DNA from: an uncultured bacterium
GTDB lineage: Bacteria > Bacillota > Limnochordia > DTU080 > JAAYLA01
Direction: 5' to 3'
Length of the DNA: 5,821 nucleotides
Assembly (NCBI GenBank): GCA_937983075.1
Contig: CALKAQ010000122.1
Location: 1-5,821, forward strand
Numbering within the stretch: the first letter of the stretch is position 1; every line of letters begins with the position of its first letter. The notes under the pieces were generated by a model, which saw only the letters and a list, made by a program, of their open reading frames with translations, was not told the DNA's origin and did no database searches. Shown one piece after another: positions 1-5,763 of the stretch. The position numbers and the translations under genes are program-made.

Positions 1-227
1 ACGATGAGCCGGTCGTGGTGGACGATGAGCCGGTCGTGGTAGACGATGAGCCGGTTGTGGTAGACGATGAACCGGTCGTGGTAGACGATGAGCCGGTCGT
101 GGTGGACGATGAGCCGGTCGTGGTAGACGATGAGCCGGTTGTGGTAGACGATGAACCGGTCGTGGTAGACGATGAGCCGGTCGTGGTGGACGATGAGCCG
201 GTCGTGGTAGACGATGAGCCGGTCGTG
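1..227 (+). repeat. In-frame 21-bp tandem repeat (DDEPVVV) with 84-bp higher-order period
   Basis: Eleven units of 21 bp are visible; the first lacks one base at the window edge and the last is shortened and merges into DEDVTEDG. Every unit encodes DDEPVVV. Silent third-position differences divide the units into four variants: A ends in gtggtg, B ends in gtggta, C has gtt for gtc, and D has gaa for gag. They occur in the order A-B-C-D-A-B-C-D-A-B, then a B-like end unit. As a result the DNA is identical at an offset of 84 bp from position 1 to about 223. The array very likely continues to the left. Unit length is a multiple of three, so gain or loss of copies keeps the reading frame. Confidence 0.97.
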
Positions 228-1730
228 GACGAAGATGTAACTGAAGACGGCGCCACACGCTCCAGCGAAGAAAGCGACAGTTTGCGCTATCAAGATCCAG
301 CGCAGCGATTCACGCTTCAATTGCCGGATGACTGGGACGCCGAGCCCATCCATTTCCGCCAAGAAACCACCGTATTTGCCGGGCCGGGCGGACAGCGCCT
401 GTTCATCGACGTCTTCCCGGCACTGCCGCAGGAAGAACCGATCGATCTCATCGAACAGCTGATTGGGCTTTACAGTGAACACCTTGAAAACTTTCAACTG
501 CACCAGACGGTGCTCGACACCCGTTTTGGCGGGCAGCCAGCCGTCGCCATTGAATACAGCTATCGGGAGCAAAATGTCTCCTATACCGAAGTCAGTCTGT
601 TCACGCGATACGGAGATCGCCATTATGCTTTGCAGTACATCGTTCCGACTGTGAACTACGATCCAACGAGCTCGGTATTGCAACGTGTTGCGCAAACGTT
701 CACATTCGGCGATGACCCGAGCGGACAAGTACCGGTCGAAACGCTGCGCAGCTCTCCTATCGTCTTATACGAAAACAGCGAGCTCGGTTTTGCCATCGAA
801 GTGCCGGAGTTGTGGCCTCGTGTTTCTGAAGATCAAAACGCAGTGCAGTTTGTCGAGATCGGCGGAGCCGGGTTGCTGCGCATTCAGCGAGAACCGATCC
901 TCGACAGCGGGAATCTCAACCCCATTGAGATCCTCGATCGCTGGTTCCAGCAAGTGCAGCGGGAATCATCCGTCAACCTGATCGATCCGGTCAAGGAATC
1001 CTGGCTCGGGACGTTGCCGGGCGCCAGTGTTACTTTCAGCTGGCAGCCGTCCGATCAGCCCGTCCCTTGGGTACGGCATCTGGTCATTGCCCCTTGGCAG
1101 GGAACGCTGTTTTCCGTCAACATCGATTACCATGCAAATGGTTATGCAGACCGTCAAGATTTGTTTGCACGGATGCTTGACAGCTTCCGGCCGCTGGGAC
1201 CGACAGCGCCCAATGAGCCCGGTGTCCAAGACGCCAATTTCGCTCCCATGCCTCCGGAAGACGACTCGAGCGTTATTCTCATCGGGCGGATCCTTCATTC
1301 GGTCGCCCCAAATGAACCCCAACCGGCGAGTGGCGTGCGGGTCATTGCAGTCGTCGATCAGCCTGGCTCGGCAAGCCCCGTCACGTATCATGCCCGAACG
1401 GACGCCGAGGGCTACTTCTTCCTCGCCAATTTGCCGGGGCACGGACAAAGCACTATTCGGGTGACCACATTGCAAGGCCGCATGTTTGGCTTTGAAGAAT
1501 CGGTAGACATTACACTCAGCAACCTGCAGGTCTATCCCACCGAGCGAGTGGCGCTGTTGGGCGAACTGCATTTGAGCCTGCAGTCCGGCGGCCTACTCGA
1601 AGCGGATCTACAAACCGGCGTCGACAAAGCCAACCAAACGAGCCGACTGCATGACTACATGATCAGCCGCTTCCCAAACAGCCCCTGGGCGCAAATCCTC
1701 ACCGATCACAAGGCAACGCTTTTGCAATAA
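1..1730 (+). CDS. Acidic-repeat protein with two PsbP-like domains and a C-terminal beta-sandwich (5' end missing)
   Basis: This reading frame is open to the left edge, so the true start and any signal peptide or membrane anchor lie outside the window. The GTG at 15 is only an internal repeat codon. Counting residues from that GTG: about 1-71 are DDEPVVV repeats, 72-88 an acidic linker, and about 90-235 and 250-395 two similar globular domains. Each domain has the pattern 'F.L.LP..W' or 'F.IEVPELW' near its start, a middle helix, a beta-strand pair and an ending like 'AQTFTFG' or 'LDSFRPLG'. That layout is typical of PsbP/Mog1-like (DUF1795-type) domains found in many secreted bacterial proteins. 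Residues 415-525 (G.I......P..GV.V......TDA.GYF...LP) resemble a carboxypeptidase regulatory-like Ig fold. The C-terminus holds 'FPNSPWA', a phrase common in TPR-like ends. I infer an extracytoplasmic, possibly surface-attached protein with the repeat as a stalk. Molecular function is unknown. The gene ends in TAA, convergent with the Dabb gene. Confidence 0.85.
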   Translation, partial: DEPVVVDDEPVVVDDEPVVVDDEPVVVDDEPVVVDDEPVVVDDEPVVVDDEPVVVDDEPVVVDDEPVVVDDEPVVDEDVTEDGATRSSEESDSLRYQDPAQRFTLQLPDDWDAEPIHFRQETTVFAGPGGQRLFIDVFPALPQEEPIDLIEQLIGLYSEHLENFQLHQTVLDTRFGGQPAVAIEYSYREQNVSYTEVSLFTRYGDRHYALQYIVPTVNYDPTSSVLQRVAQTFTFGDDPSGQVPVETLRSSPIVLYENSELGFAIEVPELWPRVSEDQNAVQFVEIGGAGLLRIQREPILDSGNLNPIEILDRWFQQVQRESSVNLIDPVKESWLGTLPGASVTFSWQPSDQPVPWVRHLVIAPWQGTLFSVNIDYHANGYADRQDLFARMLDSFRPLGPTAPNEPGVQDANFAPMPPEDDSSVILIGRILHSVAPNEPQPASGVRVIAVVDQPGSASPVTYHARTDAEGYFFLANLPGHGQSTIRVTTLQGRMFGFEESVDITLSNLQVYPTERVALLGELHLSLQSGGLLEADLQTGVDKANQTSRLHDYMISRFPNSPWAQILTDHKATLLQ

Positions 1731-1735
1731 CAAAA

Positions 1736-1779
1736 CATGCGGTGCTGTTCGTCCCGATTCCGGCGGACAGCACCGCATG
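1736..1779 (-). terminator. Hairpin terminator between convergent genes, best suited to the minus strand
   Basis: A perfect 13-bp inverted repeat (1736-1748 with 1767-1779, catgcggtgctgt and its complement) encloses an 18-nt loop. Read on the minus strand the stem is followed by ttttgttattg, a usable T-rich tail, so it should end the Dabb transcript. On the plus strand the stem lies 5 bp after the stop codon of the large gene but is followed by tctgacc, which is a poor tail. It may still act weakly in both directions. Confidence 0.75.
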
Positions 1780-1808
1780 ATCTGACCTAGGCCCCACTGG
1801 CGCATGAT

Positions 1809-2114
1809 CTATTCGACCGTATAGTAGTCAACCGCAAGTCTTGTTTCGGTTACTTGTTCGATGTACTTAAGTATTTCTTGATGCGCCGGATGTGCCCGGT
1901 ATGCCTCCAAAGCGTCGACATCTCGCAGCCGCACGATGAGTCCCACGGTATACCCGTGCGAAATATCCCGGACATTGCGCCCAGCCGTAAGTTCAATAAT
2001 TCCCGGGATCTGATGTTTCAAGTCACGCAGTCGCCGGATCAACTCAGCTTCTTCGGCTTCCGTGGTTTCCGGCTTGAGCTTGAACAGCACAATGTGCTCG
2101 AGATACCTTTCCAT
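1809..2114 (-). CDS. Dabb (stress-responsive alpha/beta barrel) domain protein, 101 aa
   Basis: The protein begins MERYLEHIVLFKLK, the usual opening of Dabb proteins: a first beta-strand with a conserved His, here H7. It continues with a helix of charged residues ('EEAELIRRLRDL'), 'IPGIIELTAGRNV', 'YTVGLIVRLRDVDALEAY', and the typical 'HPAHQEILKYI' before a final strand ending DYYTVE. The length of about 100 residues is normal for the family. Dabb proteins are small cytoplasmic dimeric ferredoxin-like barrels. Some plant and fungal relatives are enzymes or stress-induced, but most bacterial members have no assigned reaction. I chose the ATG at 2114 because GAGGAGGT (2123-2130) lies 8 nt upstream on the minus strand. 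The frame is open further upstream, but that extension looks like non-coding sequence. The gene stands alone, with a terminator just downstream. Confidence 0.88.
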   Translation of the reverse strand: MERYLEHIVLFKLKPETTEAEEAELIRRLRDLKHQIPGIIELTAGRNVRDISHGYTVGLIVRLRDVDALEAYRAHPAHQEILKYIEQVTETRLAVDYYTVE

Positions 2115-2121
2115 CTCTGCA

Positions 2122-2130
2122 AACCTCCTC
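2122..2130 (-). promoter_or_regulatory. Shine-Dalgarno site of the Dabb gene
   Basis: Read on the minus strand this is gaggaggtt, an almost full match to the 16S rRNA tail, 7-8 nt before the ATG at 2114. It decides the start in favour of the 101-residue form over a much longer open frame. Confidence 0.8.
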
Positions 2131-2203
2131 ATCCGTGAGAGACTTCTTCGAAGAATGTGCCTGAATCCTTCCGTAAAGGCGGTCGGCAGCTCGTTGAAAA
2201 ATG

Positions 2204-2247
2204 AAATGGGCTGATCCGGATACCACGTATACCGGATCAGCCCATTT
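2204..2247 (-). terminator. Strong hairpin upstream of the Dabb gene: terminator or leader attenuator
   Basis: A perfect 16-bp stem (2204-2219 with 2232-2247; core atgggctgatccgg) has a 12-nt loop. On the minus strand the stem ends in ...cccattt and is followed by catttttc, giving a T-rich tail. On the plus strand the tail is only tttt and then cgg. It therefore looks like an intrinsic terminator for minus-strand transcription arriving from about 2250-2650, or an attenuator in the leader of the Dabb gene 90 bp downstream. No convincing minus-strand gene precedes it, so the function is open. Confidence 0.55.
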
Positions 2248-2780
2248 TCGGATGCAGAGACCTGCGCCTTCGACCAACGTGCTCCTCTGCAGCGCATGCA
2301 ACGACCGGCAGGCCGTTGCACACACTTTGAAAGCACACGTTGATCCTGCCGGCCCGGCCCCATGACATACCCAGCGATCCACCCAAGACGACCTCGCGGC
2401 CGTAATGAATGCATCGCAGCACCCCATGAGACCTGTGGTTCCAGCCATCAAGACCACTTTCAGCACCTACACTGACTCCCGGAAGGCCAGTGTACTTACT
2501 TTGGGCGGCCTTGACAGCCTTTGCTAGGACCCACTTGACAACAGTTGGTCTCAGCAACTGCTAAGGCGGATCGTTCGCTCGACCTCGGCGACAGGTGGTT
2601 TTGATTTAGATGAGCCATTATCACACCCGTCACCGAGATCTTCACCCCGGCCTCTGCATCCTGACGTTAGATTGACCGACACCCTAGGACGTTATACCCG
2701 ATTTCCAGCGCCAAACATTACCGCCGCTGCACCCACGGTTTTTTTCTTGAGCAAGGCACACTACGAGATGAGTGTCCGTG

Positions 2781-2787
2781 AAAGGAG
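2781..2787 (+). promoter_or_regulatory. Shine-Dalgarno site that sets the TTG start of spoVAC
   Basis: The sequence aaaggag is followed 10 nt later by TTG at 2798. The in-frame ATG at 2768-2770 and an earlier in-frame TTG at 2672 lie upstream of this site and have no comparable ribosome site. Starting at 2798 gives a protein of normal SpoVAC length. Confidence 0.7.
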
Positions 2788-2797
2788 TGGTTCGACG

Positions 2798-3241
2798 TTG
2801 GATCCCAAACGCTATCGACAGCTCGTGCAAGAACGTGCTCCGAAACCGAATGTTGTGCGAGACGCCACGCGGGCTTTTTTGCTCGGCGGCTGTATCGCCT
2901 TGATTGGTCAATTTGTGTTCGATTATTTTCGCCTTATCGAACCCACTCGCGGCGAAGCGGTTGCGGCAACGCTCGCGACCATGATCTTTTTTGGCGCCGT
3001 GCTCACTGCCTTCGGTGTGTATGATAAGCTCGGGGAATGGGGCGGTGCCGGAGCGGCCATACCCATTACCGGATTTGCCAATTCCATGGTTTCGAGCGCC
3101 ATGGATTTCCGCCGCGACGGGATTATCACCGGCTTGACATCCAAGCTTTTTGTCATTGCCGGACCTGTCATTGTCTTTGCCGTCGTAGTCGGCTTTATCG
3201 TTGGCTTATTACGAAGCGCGTTTTTGGGGTTGTTCGCATGA
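2798..3241 (+). CDS. spoVAC: Stage V sporulation protein AC, DPA channel membrane subunit (147 aa, TTG start)
   Basis: SpoVAC is an integral protein of the spore inner membrane. In Bacillus subtilis it is required for Ca-DPA movement and behaves as a mechanosensitive channel. Family marks here are the N-terminal 'APKPNVVRDATRAFLLGGCIALIGQ' region (residues 14-38), membrane segments at about 24-44, 54-73 and 117-138, the motif AFGVYDKLGEWGGAGA (71-86) and the nearly invariant PITGFANSM (89-97). Length matches the B. subtilis protein of about 150 residues. The motif FGVYD...GAGA...P..GF recurs in the SpoVAE encoded downstream, so the two are related. The chosen TTG follows AAAGGAG; a start further upstream would add residues that do not look like SpoVAC. 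The stop codon overlaps the spoVAD start (ATGA), implying translational coupling. In known spore-formers this operon is transcribed in the forespore by sigma-G. I could not find a clear sigma-G promoter here. Confidence 0.96.
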   Translation: MDPKRYRQLVQERAPKPNVVRDATRAFLLGGCIALIGQFVFDYFRLIEPTRGEAVAATLATMIFFGAVLTAFGVYDKLGEWGGAGAAIPITGFANSMVSSAMDFRRDGIITGLTSKLFVIAGPVIVFAVVVGFIVGLLRSAFLGLFA

Positions 3242-4263
3242 GTGCGGCAACGGTGGCTCCAGCAACGAAACGTGTGGGCAAATATACGTTGGCCATCGAT
3301 CAAGTGCGCATCGCCCAGCGCGCAACCGTAGTCGGTCCGCGCGAAGGGGCAGGCCCCCTCGGGAAATGGTTCGACCAAGTGGAACAAGACCATATGGCTG
3401 AGCAGCCGACACCTGAAAAAGCAGAACGATATTTTCTCAAGCAGGCCGTCCAACTCGTTCTAAAAAAAGCCGGTTTGTCTCCGGATGAGATCGACTTTTT
3501 CCTATCCGGCGATCTGCTCAATCAGGTGATCACTTCAAGTTTTACGGCACGTGAATTCGGCATTCCCTTTTTTGGCTTGTTCAACGCTTGCGCAACCTTT
3601 GGGGCCGCCCTTACACTGGGCAGCGTGTTGATCGACGGGGGTTACGCCAACCGGATCATCATTGGGGCGTCCAGCCACTACCAAAGCGCCGAGCGGCAGT
3701 ACCGCTACCCCATTGAACTGAACGTTCAACGCAAAGCGACAAACCAATGGACCGTAACAGGCGCAGGTGCCGCATTGCTGGCTCGGGATGGGTCAGGCCC
3801 TCGGATAACTATGGTAACTCCTGGGCGAGTGGTTGACTATGGTCTTTCAGACACGAACGACATGGGATCTGCCATGGCTCCGGCCGCAGCCGACACTTTA
3901 TTGCGGCATTTGTCCGATACAGGCAGAAGCATTGGCGATTACGATCTGATCGTTACGGGGGATCTGTCAGCGCAAGGCTCCAAGATGTTTCGATTGCTCG
4001 CCAAAGATGCCGGTATCACCTTGGGCAACACCCATCAAGATTGCGGTGTGTTGATATACAGCCAAGAACAGCAGCCCGGTGCGGGCGGAAGCGGCGCGGC
4101 TTGTTCCACGACGGTCATATTGAGCTACATCCTGAGCGAAATGGAAAACACGCGCTACCGGCGGGTTCTTGCTATTCCCACCGGAGCATTGCACAATCCG
4201 CTGACCGCCTCGCAAGGCGAGACCATACCGTGCATTGCACACGCCGTCGTATTTGAGCTCTAA
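3238..4263 (+). CDS. spoVAD: Stage V sporulation protein AD, DPA-binding thiolase-fold subunit (341 aa)
   Basis: SpoVAD is the soluble, membrane-associated member of the SpoVA complex. It has a thiolase/ketoacyl-synthase-like fold and binds dipicolinic acid and Ca-DPA. Recognisable blocks are the opening VGKYTLAIDQVRI (13-25), LSGDLLNQ (89-96), the thiolase-like nucleophile region LFNACATFGAAL (114-125, Cys118), ASSHYQSAERQYRYP (144-158), QWTVTGAGA (170-178), THQDCG (265-270), GGSGAACS (283-290), IPTGALHNP (313-321) and QGETIPCIAHAVVFE (326-340). The length is that of B. subtilis SpoVAD (about 338) and the gene is complete. The start ATG overlaps the spoVAC stop by 4 bp and has no clear ribosome site of its own, so expression probably depends on coupling to spoVAC. 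A longer frame running upstream from 3037 is only an out-of-frame extension through spoVAC. Confidence 0.97.
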   Translation: MSAATVAPATKRVGKYTLAIDQVRIAQRATVVGPREGAGPLGKWFDQVEQDHMAEQPTPEKAERYFLKQAVQLVLKKAGLSPDEIDFFLSGDLLNQVITSSFTAREFGIPFFGLFNACATFGAALTLGSVLIDGGYANRIIIGASSHYQSAERQYRYPIELNVQRKATNQWTVTGAGAALLARDGSGPRITMVTPGRVVDYGLSDTNDMGSAMAPAAADTLLRHLSDTGRSIGDYDLIVTGDLSAQGSKMFRLLAKDAGITLGNTHQDCGVLIYSQEQQPGAGGSGAACSTTVILSYILSEMENTRYRRVLAIPTGALHNPLTASQGETIPCIAHAVVFEL

Positions 4264-4290
4264 CCAGAACGAAGGGAGGGGCAATAATAG

Positions 4291-4641
4291 ATGATCTACT
4301 TCTGGGCGTTTGTCATCGGAGGGCTGATCACCGCAGCAAGCCAAGTGGTGTTGACATACACAAAGCTTACGGTTGCCCAGCTGCTTGTCATTCTCGTCTC
4401 CCTCGGGGCGATTTTGAACGGTTTTGGCATCTACGACCGGCTCATTGACTTTGCCGGTGGAGGCGCCCTCGTACCGGTGAGCGGGTTTGGCAGCTCGGTT
4501 GTTGCCGGCGTCGTTCAAGAAGTTCGCCGTTTAGGCTGGGAGGGATTGTTCACCGGTGTATTTGAATTGACCGGGCTCGGCCTCGCAGCAGCGCTCGTGT
4601 TCGGTTTCGGTTTGGCCTTGGTGGCTCGGCCAAAAGGCTGA
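4291..4641 (+). CDS. spoVAE: Stage V sporulation protein AE (AEb type), DPA channel membrane subunit (116 aa)
   Basis: This short hydrophobic protein is the size of B. subtilis SpoVAEb (116 residues). It has membrane segments at about 4-22, 30-45 and 91-111, the family motif NGFGIYDRLIDFAGGGA (43-59), VPVSGFGSS (61-69) and the usual basic C-terminus 'RPKG'. It acts in the spore inner membrane with SpoVAC and SpoVAD in Ca-DPA uptake and release. The ATG lies 27 bp after spoVAD and follows a strong ribosome site, gaagggaggg (4271-4280), with 10 nt spacing. No spoVAEa or spoVAF follows. Instead a hairpin and a convergent gene end the operon. Confidence 0.95.
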   Translation: MIYFWAFVIGGLITAASQVVLTYTKLTVAQLLVILVSLGAILNGFGIYDRLIDFAGGGALVPVSGFGSSVVAGVVQEVRRLGWEGLFTGVFELTGLGLAAALVFGFGLALVARPKG

Positions 4642-4654
4642 GCGGAATGGGTTA

Positions 4655-4682
4655 TCCGGAGGTCATTTCACTGACCCCCGGA
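4655..4682. terminator. Hairpin between convergent spoVAE and the small secreted-protein gene
   Basis: An 11-bp inverted repeat (4655-4665 with 4672-4682, tccggaggtca) has a 6-nt loop. On the plus strand one A-C mismatch interrupts the stem. On the minus strand the same position is a G-U pair, so the stem is continuous. The T-run after it is weak in both directions (aactttccc on plus). Its place 14 bp after spoVAE and 23 bp from the convergent stop suggests a shared bidirectional terminator. Confidence 0.5.
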
Positions 4683-4705
4683 ACTTTCCCGCATGCAATT
4701 CTTCA

Positions 4706-5092
4706 TCAGAAGCGGTAACCAAGAGTGCCCATGACGAAGAGATCGCCTTTGGAACGCAGACCGCCTTCAAGCGAAAGGAGGAAGTTGTTGCCCTCGGTCA
4801 TACGCATGCCCAGAGCGGCCGCAGCGCTCCCCTTCCCGACCGAATCTATGTAAAAGCCGGCAAACAAGTCGGGGCTCGGCAATTGCAAGCGCAATCCCCC
4901 GAGGAAGCCACGCTGCTGAAGCGCAAAGAGCAGCGAAAAATTGTTGCCGGCCGGCATTTCGAGACCGATGCCCCCTCCACCGTGTGTCGAAAGCAATGCA
5001 AAAGCTTGTTGCTGTGCCAATGCTGCCGGAGCCGCCGCCAGAGACAGCAACATCACGAGAGCAATCGCCCAAACCGTTGAACGACGAACCAT
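4706..5092 (-). CDS. Small secreted beta-strand-rich protein with outer-membrane-like C-terminus (128 aa)
   Basis: The first 26 residues form a clear signal peptide: charged MVRR, a hydrophobic core, and an ALA-QQ cleavage site near 26. The mature part of about 100 residues alternates polar and hydrophobic residues and contains an internal two-fold repeat, GLEMPAGNNFSLLF (43-56) and GMRMTEGNNFLLSL (95-108). This looks like repeated beta-hairpins. The protein ends MGTLGYRF: with Phe at the last position and Tyr, Leu, Gly, Val and Leu at every second residue before it, this matches the end of outer-membrane beta-barrels. I do not recognise a family. The ATG at 5092 follows aggaggt (5099-5105) at 6-7 nt, so the longer open frame starting at 5224 is unlikely. 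The gene runs against spoVAE and is probably a single-gene unit. It could be a membrane-associated barrel in a diderm or simply a secreted beta protein. Confidence 0.75.
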   Translation of the reverse strand: MVRRSTVWAIALVMLLSLAAAPAALAQQQAFALLSTHGGGGIGLEMPAGNNFSLLFALQQRGFLGGLRLQLPSPDLFAGFYIDSVGKGSAAAALGMRMTEGNNFLLSLEGGLRSKGDLFVMGTLGYRF

Positions 5093-5098
5093 TTTTCT

Positions 5099-5105
5099 AC
5101 CTCCT
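5099..5105 (-). promoter_or_regulatory. Shine-Dalgarno site of the small secreted-protein gene
   Basis: On the minus strand this reads aggaggt, 6 nt before the ATG at 5092. It fixes the start directly before the signal peptide and excludes the 44-codon upstream extension. Confidence 0.8.
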
Positions 5106-5182
5106 GAAGTCAGCAGAGTTTCCAAGGTATAAATACCGTTCGAGCGGCCAATATCCTCCCGAAGGCCACCGCTGCGCACAGC

Positions 5183-5221
5183 AAAAATCCCTGCTGCAGG
5201 CACATCACTTCCAGCAGGGAT
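5183..5221 (-). terminator. Intrinsic terminator downstream of the cupin gene
   Basis: A perfect 10-bp stem (5187-5196 with 5212-5221, atccctgctg) has a 15-nt loop. On the minus strand it is followed by a run of five T (5187-5183), so it should end transcripts coming from the cupin gene. It lies 84 bp past the cupin stop. It separates that gene from the secreted-protein gene, which therefore needs its own promoter in about 5106-5182. Confidence 0.75.
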
Positions 5222-5304
5222 CACGCACGTGTCAAAAAATCAAGCCGACAGCCGCCTGTACCAGCCTATTCCTCAGGAACAACTTCCCAGCTGCCAAATG
5301 CACG

Positions 5305-5631
5305 TCATTCCTCGTTCGGATCCGAACCCTTGCTCAATGTTTCCACGATGACACCAGCCGTGAGCGCCCGAATGCCGTGTTTCGTTCCTGCCGGAATGCA
5401 ATAAAAATCGCCCTCGCCTAGATTTCTCCCTTCACCCGCTATAATGACCTGGAAGCGACCGCTGATGACGTGCCCAATCTGTACGCCGTCGTGGCGGTGC
5501 ATCATTTCGATGCCTCCCGCTTCAAAACGTAACGCGGTAACTCTTAAGCCGCCTTCCTCCAACACATCCGCTCGCTCTAAACCGATGCCATCCGCATCTC
5601 GCCACTCTATGCTTTCACCTAGAACGAACAT
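5305..5631 (-). CDS. Single-domain cupin protein (108 aa)
   Basis: This is a small cupin with both family motifs. Counting from the chosen ATG, motif 1 is HRHDGVQIGHVISG (45-58), with metal-ligand candidates His45 and His47. The position that normally holds Glu is Gln51. Motif 2 is GDFYCIPAGTKHG (74-86), with the PAG turn and His85 as the third His. Single cupins of this size bind a metal and serve as isomerases, dioxygenases or small-molecule sensors; the sequence does not show which. The ATG at 5631 follows ggagg (5642-5646) at 10 nt. An in-frame ATG at 5652 would add MDGGRPW but has no good ribosome site. The gene is a single unit with terminators on both sides. Confidence 0.85.
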   Translation of the reverse strand: MFVLGESIEWRDADGIGLERADVLEEGGLRVTALRFEAGGIEMMHRHDGVQIGHVISGRFQVIIAGEGRNLGEGDFYCIPAGTKHGIRALTAGVIVETLSKGSDPNEE

Positions 5632-5672
5632 CCATGGCCTGCCTCCGTCCATCTTTCACGCTCTGAATCGAA

Positions 5673-5687
5673 GTACAAGAAATGTAC
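5673..5687. promoter_or_regulatory. Inverted repeat GTACA-N5-TGTAC, possible operator of the cupin gene
   Basis: Two perfect 5-bp half-sites are separated by agaaa, 42 bp upstream of the cupin ATG. Position and symmetry suit a dimeric repressor. No regulator gene lies nearby in the window, and I could not place -35 and -10 boxes convincingly. Confidence 0.35.
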
Positions 5688-5763
5688 AACGAAACGTCCG
5701 GGATCCCTGCTTCATTTTGACCAATTTCTCATTCGCATACCGTAACATAAATCCGTTTTACCT

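Larger units (their letters stand above)
2115..2797. other. 683-bp intergenic region without a convincing gene
   Basis: This gap lies between the divergent Dabb and spoVAC genes and must hold both promoters, though I cannot place either with confidence. It contains the 12-bp palindrome at 2144-2155, the 16-bp-stem hairpin at 2204-2247, and further inverted repeats at 2305-2312/2345-2352 (ccggcagg), 2468-2474/2488-2494 (tacactg) and 2542-2547/2555-2560 (cagttg). Open frames of about 100-200 codons cross it on both strands. None has a good ribosome site, recognisable motif or natural composition. I see no tRNA, T-box or riboswitch that I recognise. It could hold a structured RNA or the remains of a decayed gene. 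Confidence 0.6.

Noticed and set aside
1..227. Tandem array as a CRISPR array
   Set aside because: Units are contiguous with no spacers and encode a constant in-frame peptide, so it is a coding minisatellite.
966..1571. 201-codon open frame on the minus strand within the large first gene
   Set aside because: It is antisense to a well-supported coding frame with clear domains and has no motif or ribosome site, so it is a shadow frame.
2252..2527. Plus-strand frame starting MQRPAPSTNVLLCSACNDRQ, whose 'LLCSACNDRQ' faintly recalls caspase-like peptidases, continuing after a TGA
   Set aside because: It is interrupted by stops (TGA near 2363 and TAG near 2525), has no catalytic His block and no ribosome site. 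The resemblance is too short to call even a pseudogene without a database search.
2237..2557. Open frames on the minus strand (106 codons here, and a 140-codon frame at 2044-2466) as possible genes in the gap
   Set aside because: No ribosome site, no recognisable motif, many Cys/Trp/Arg in odd runs, and the ends run into the hairpin at 2204-2247 or into the Dabb gene in another frame. They look like chance open frames.
2672..2698. TTGACC and TATACC as a sigma-A promoter for spoVAC
   Set aside because: The spacer is only 15 bp, and spoVA operons are normally forespore (sigma-G) genes. Not convincing.
2757..2763. CACACTA as a sigma-G -10 element for spoVAC
   Set aside because: It is one base from the sigma-G -10 consensus and well placed before the ribosome site, but the sequence 17-18 bp upstream (near cacgg) does not resemble a sigma-G -35 element.
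4984..5421. 145-codon plus-strand frame over the small secreted-protein and cupin genes
   Set aside because: It runs antisense across two genes and a terminator, with composition unlike a real protein.
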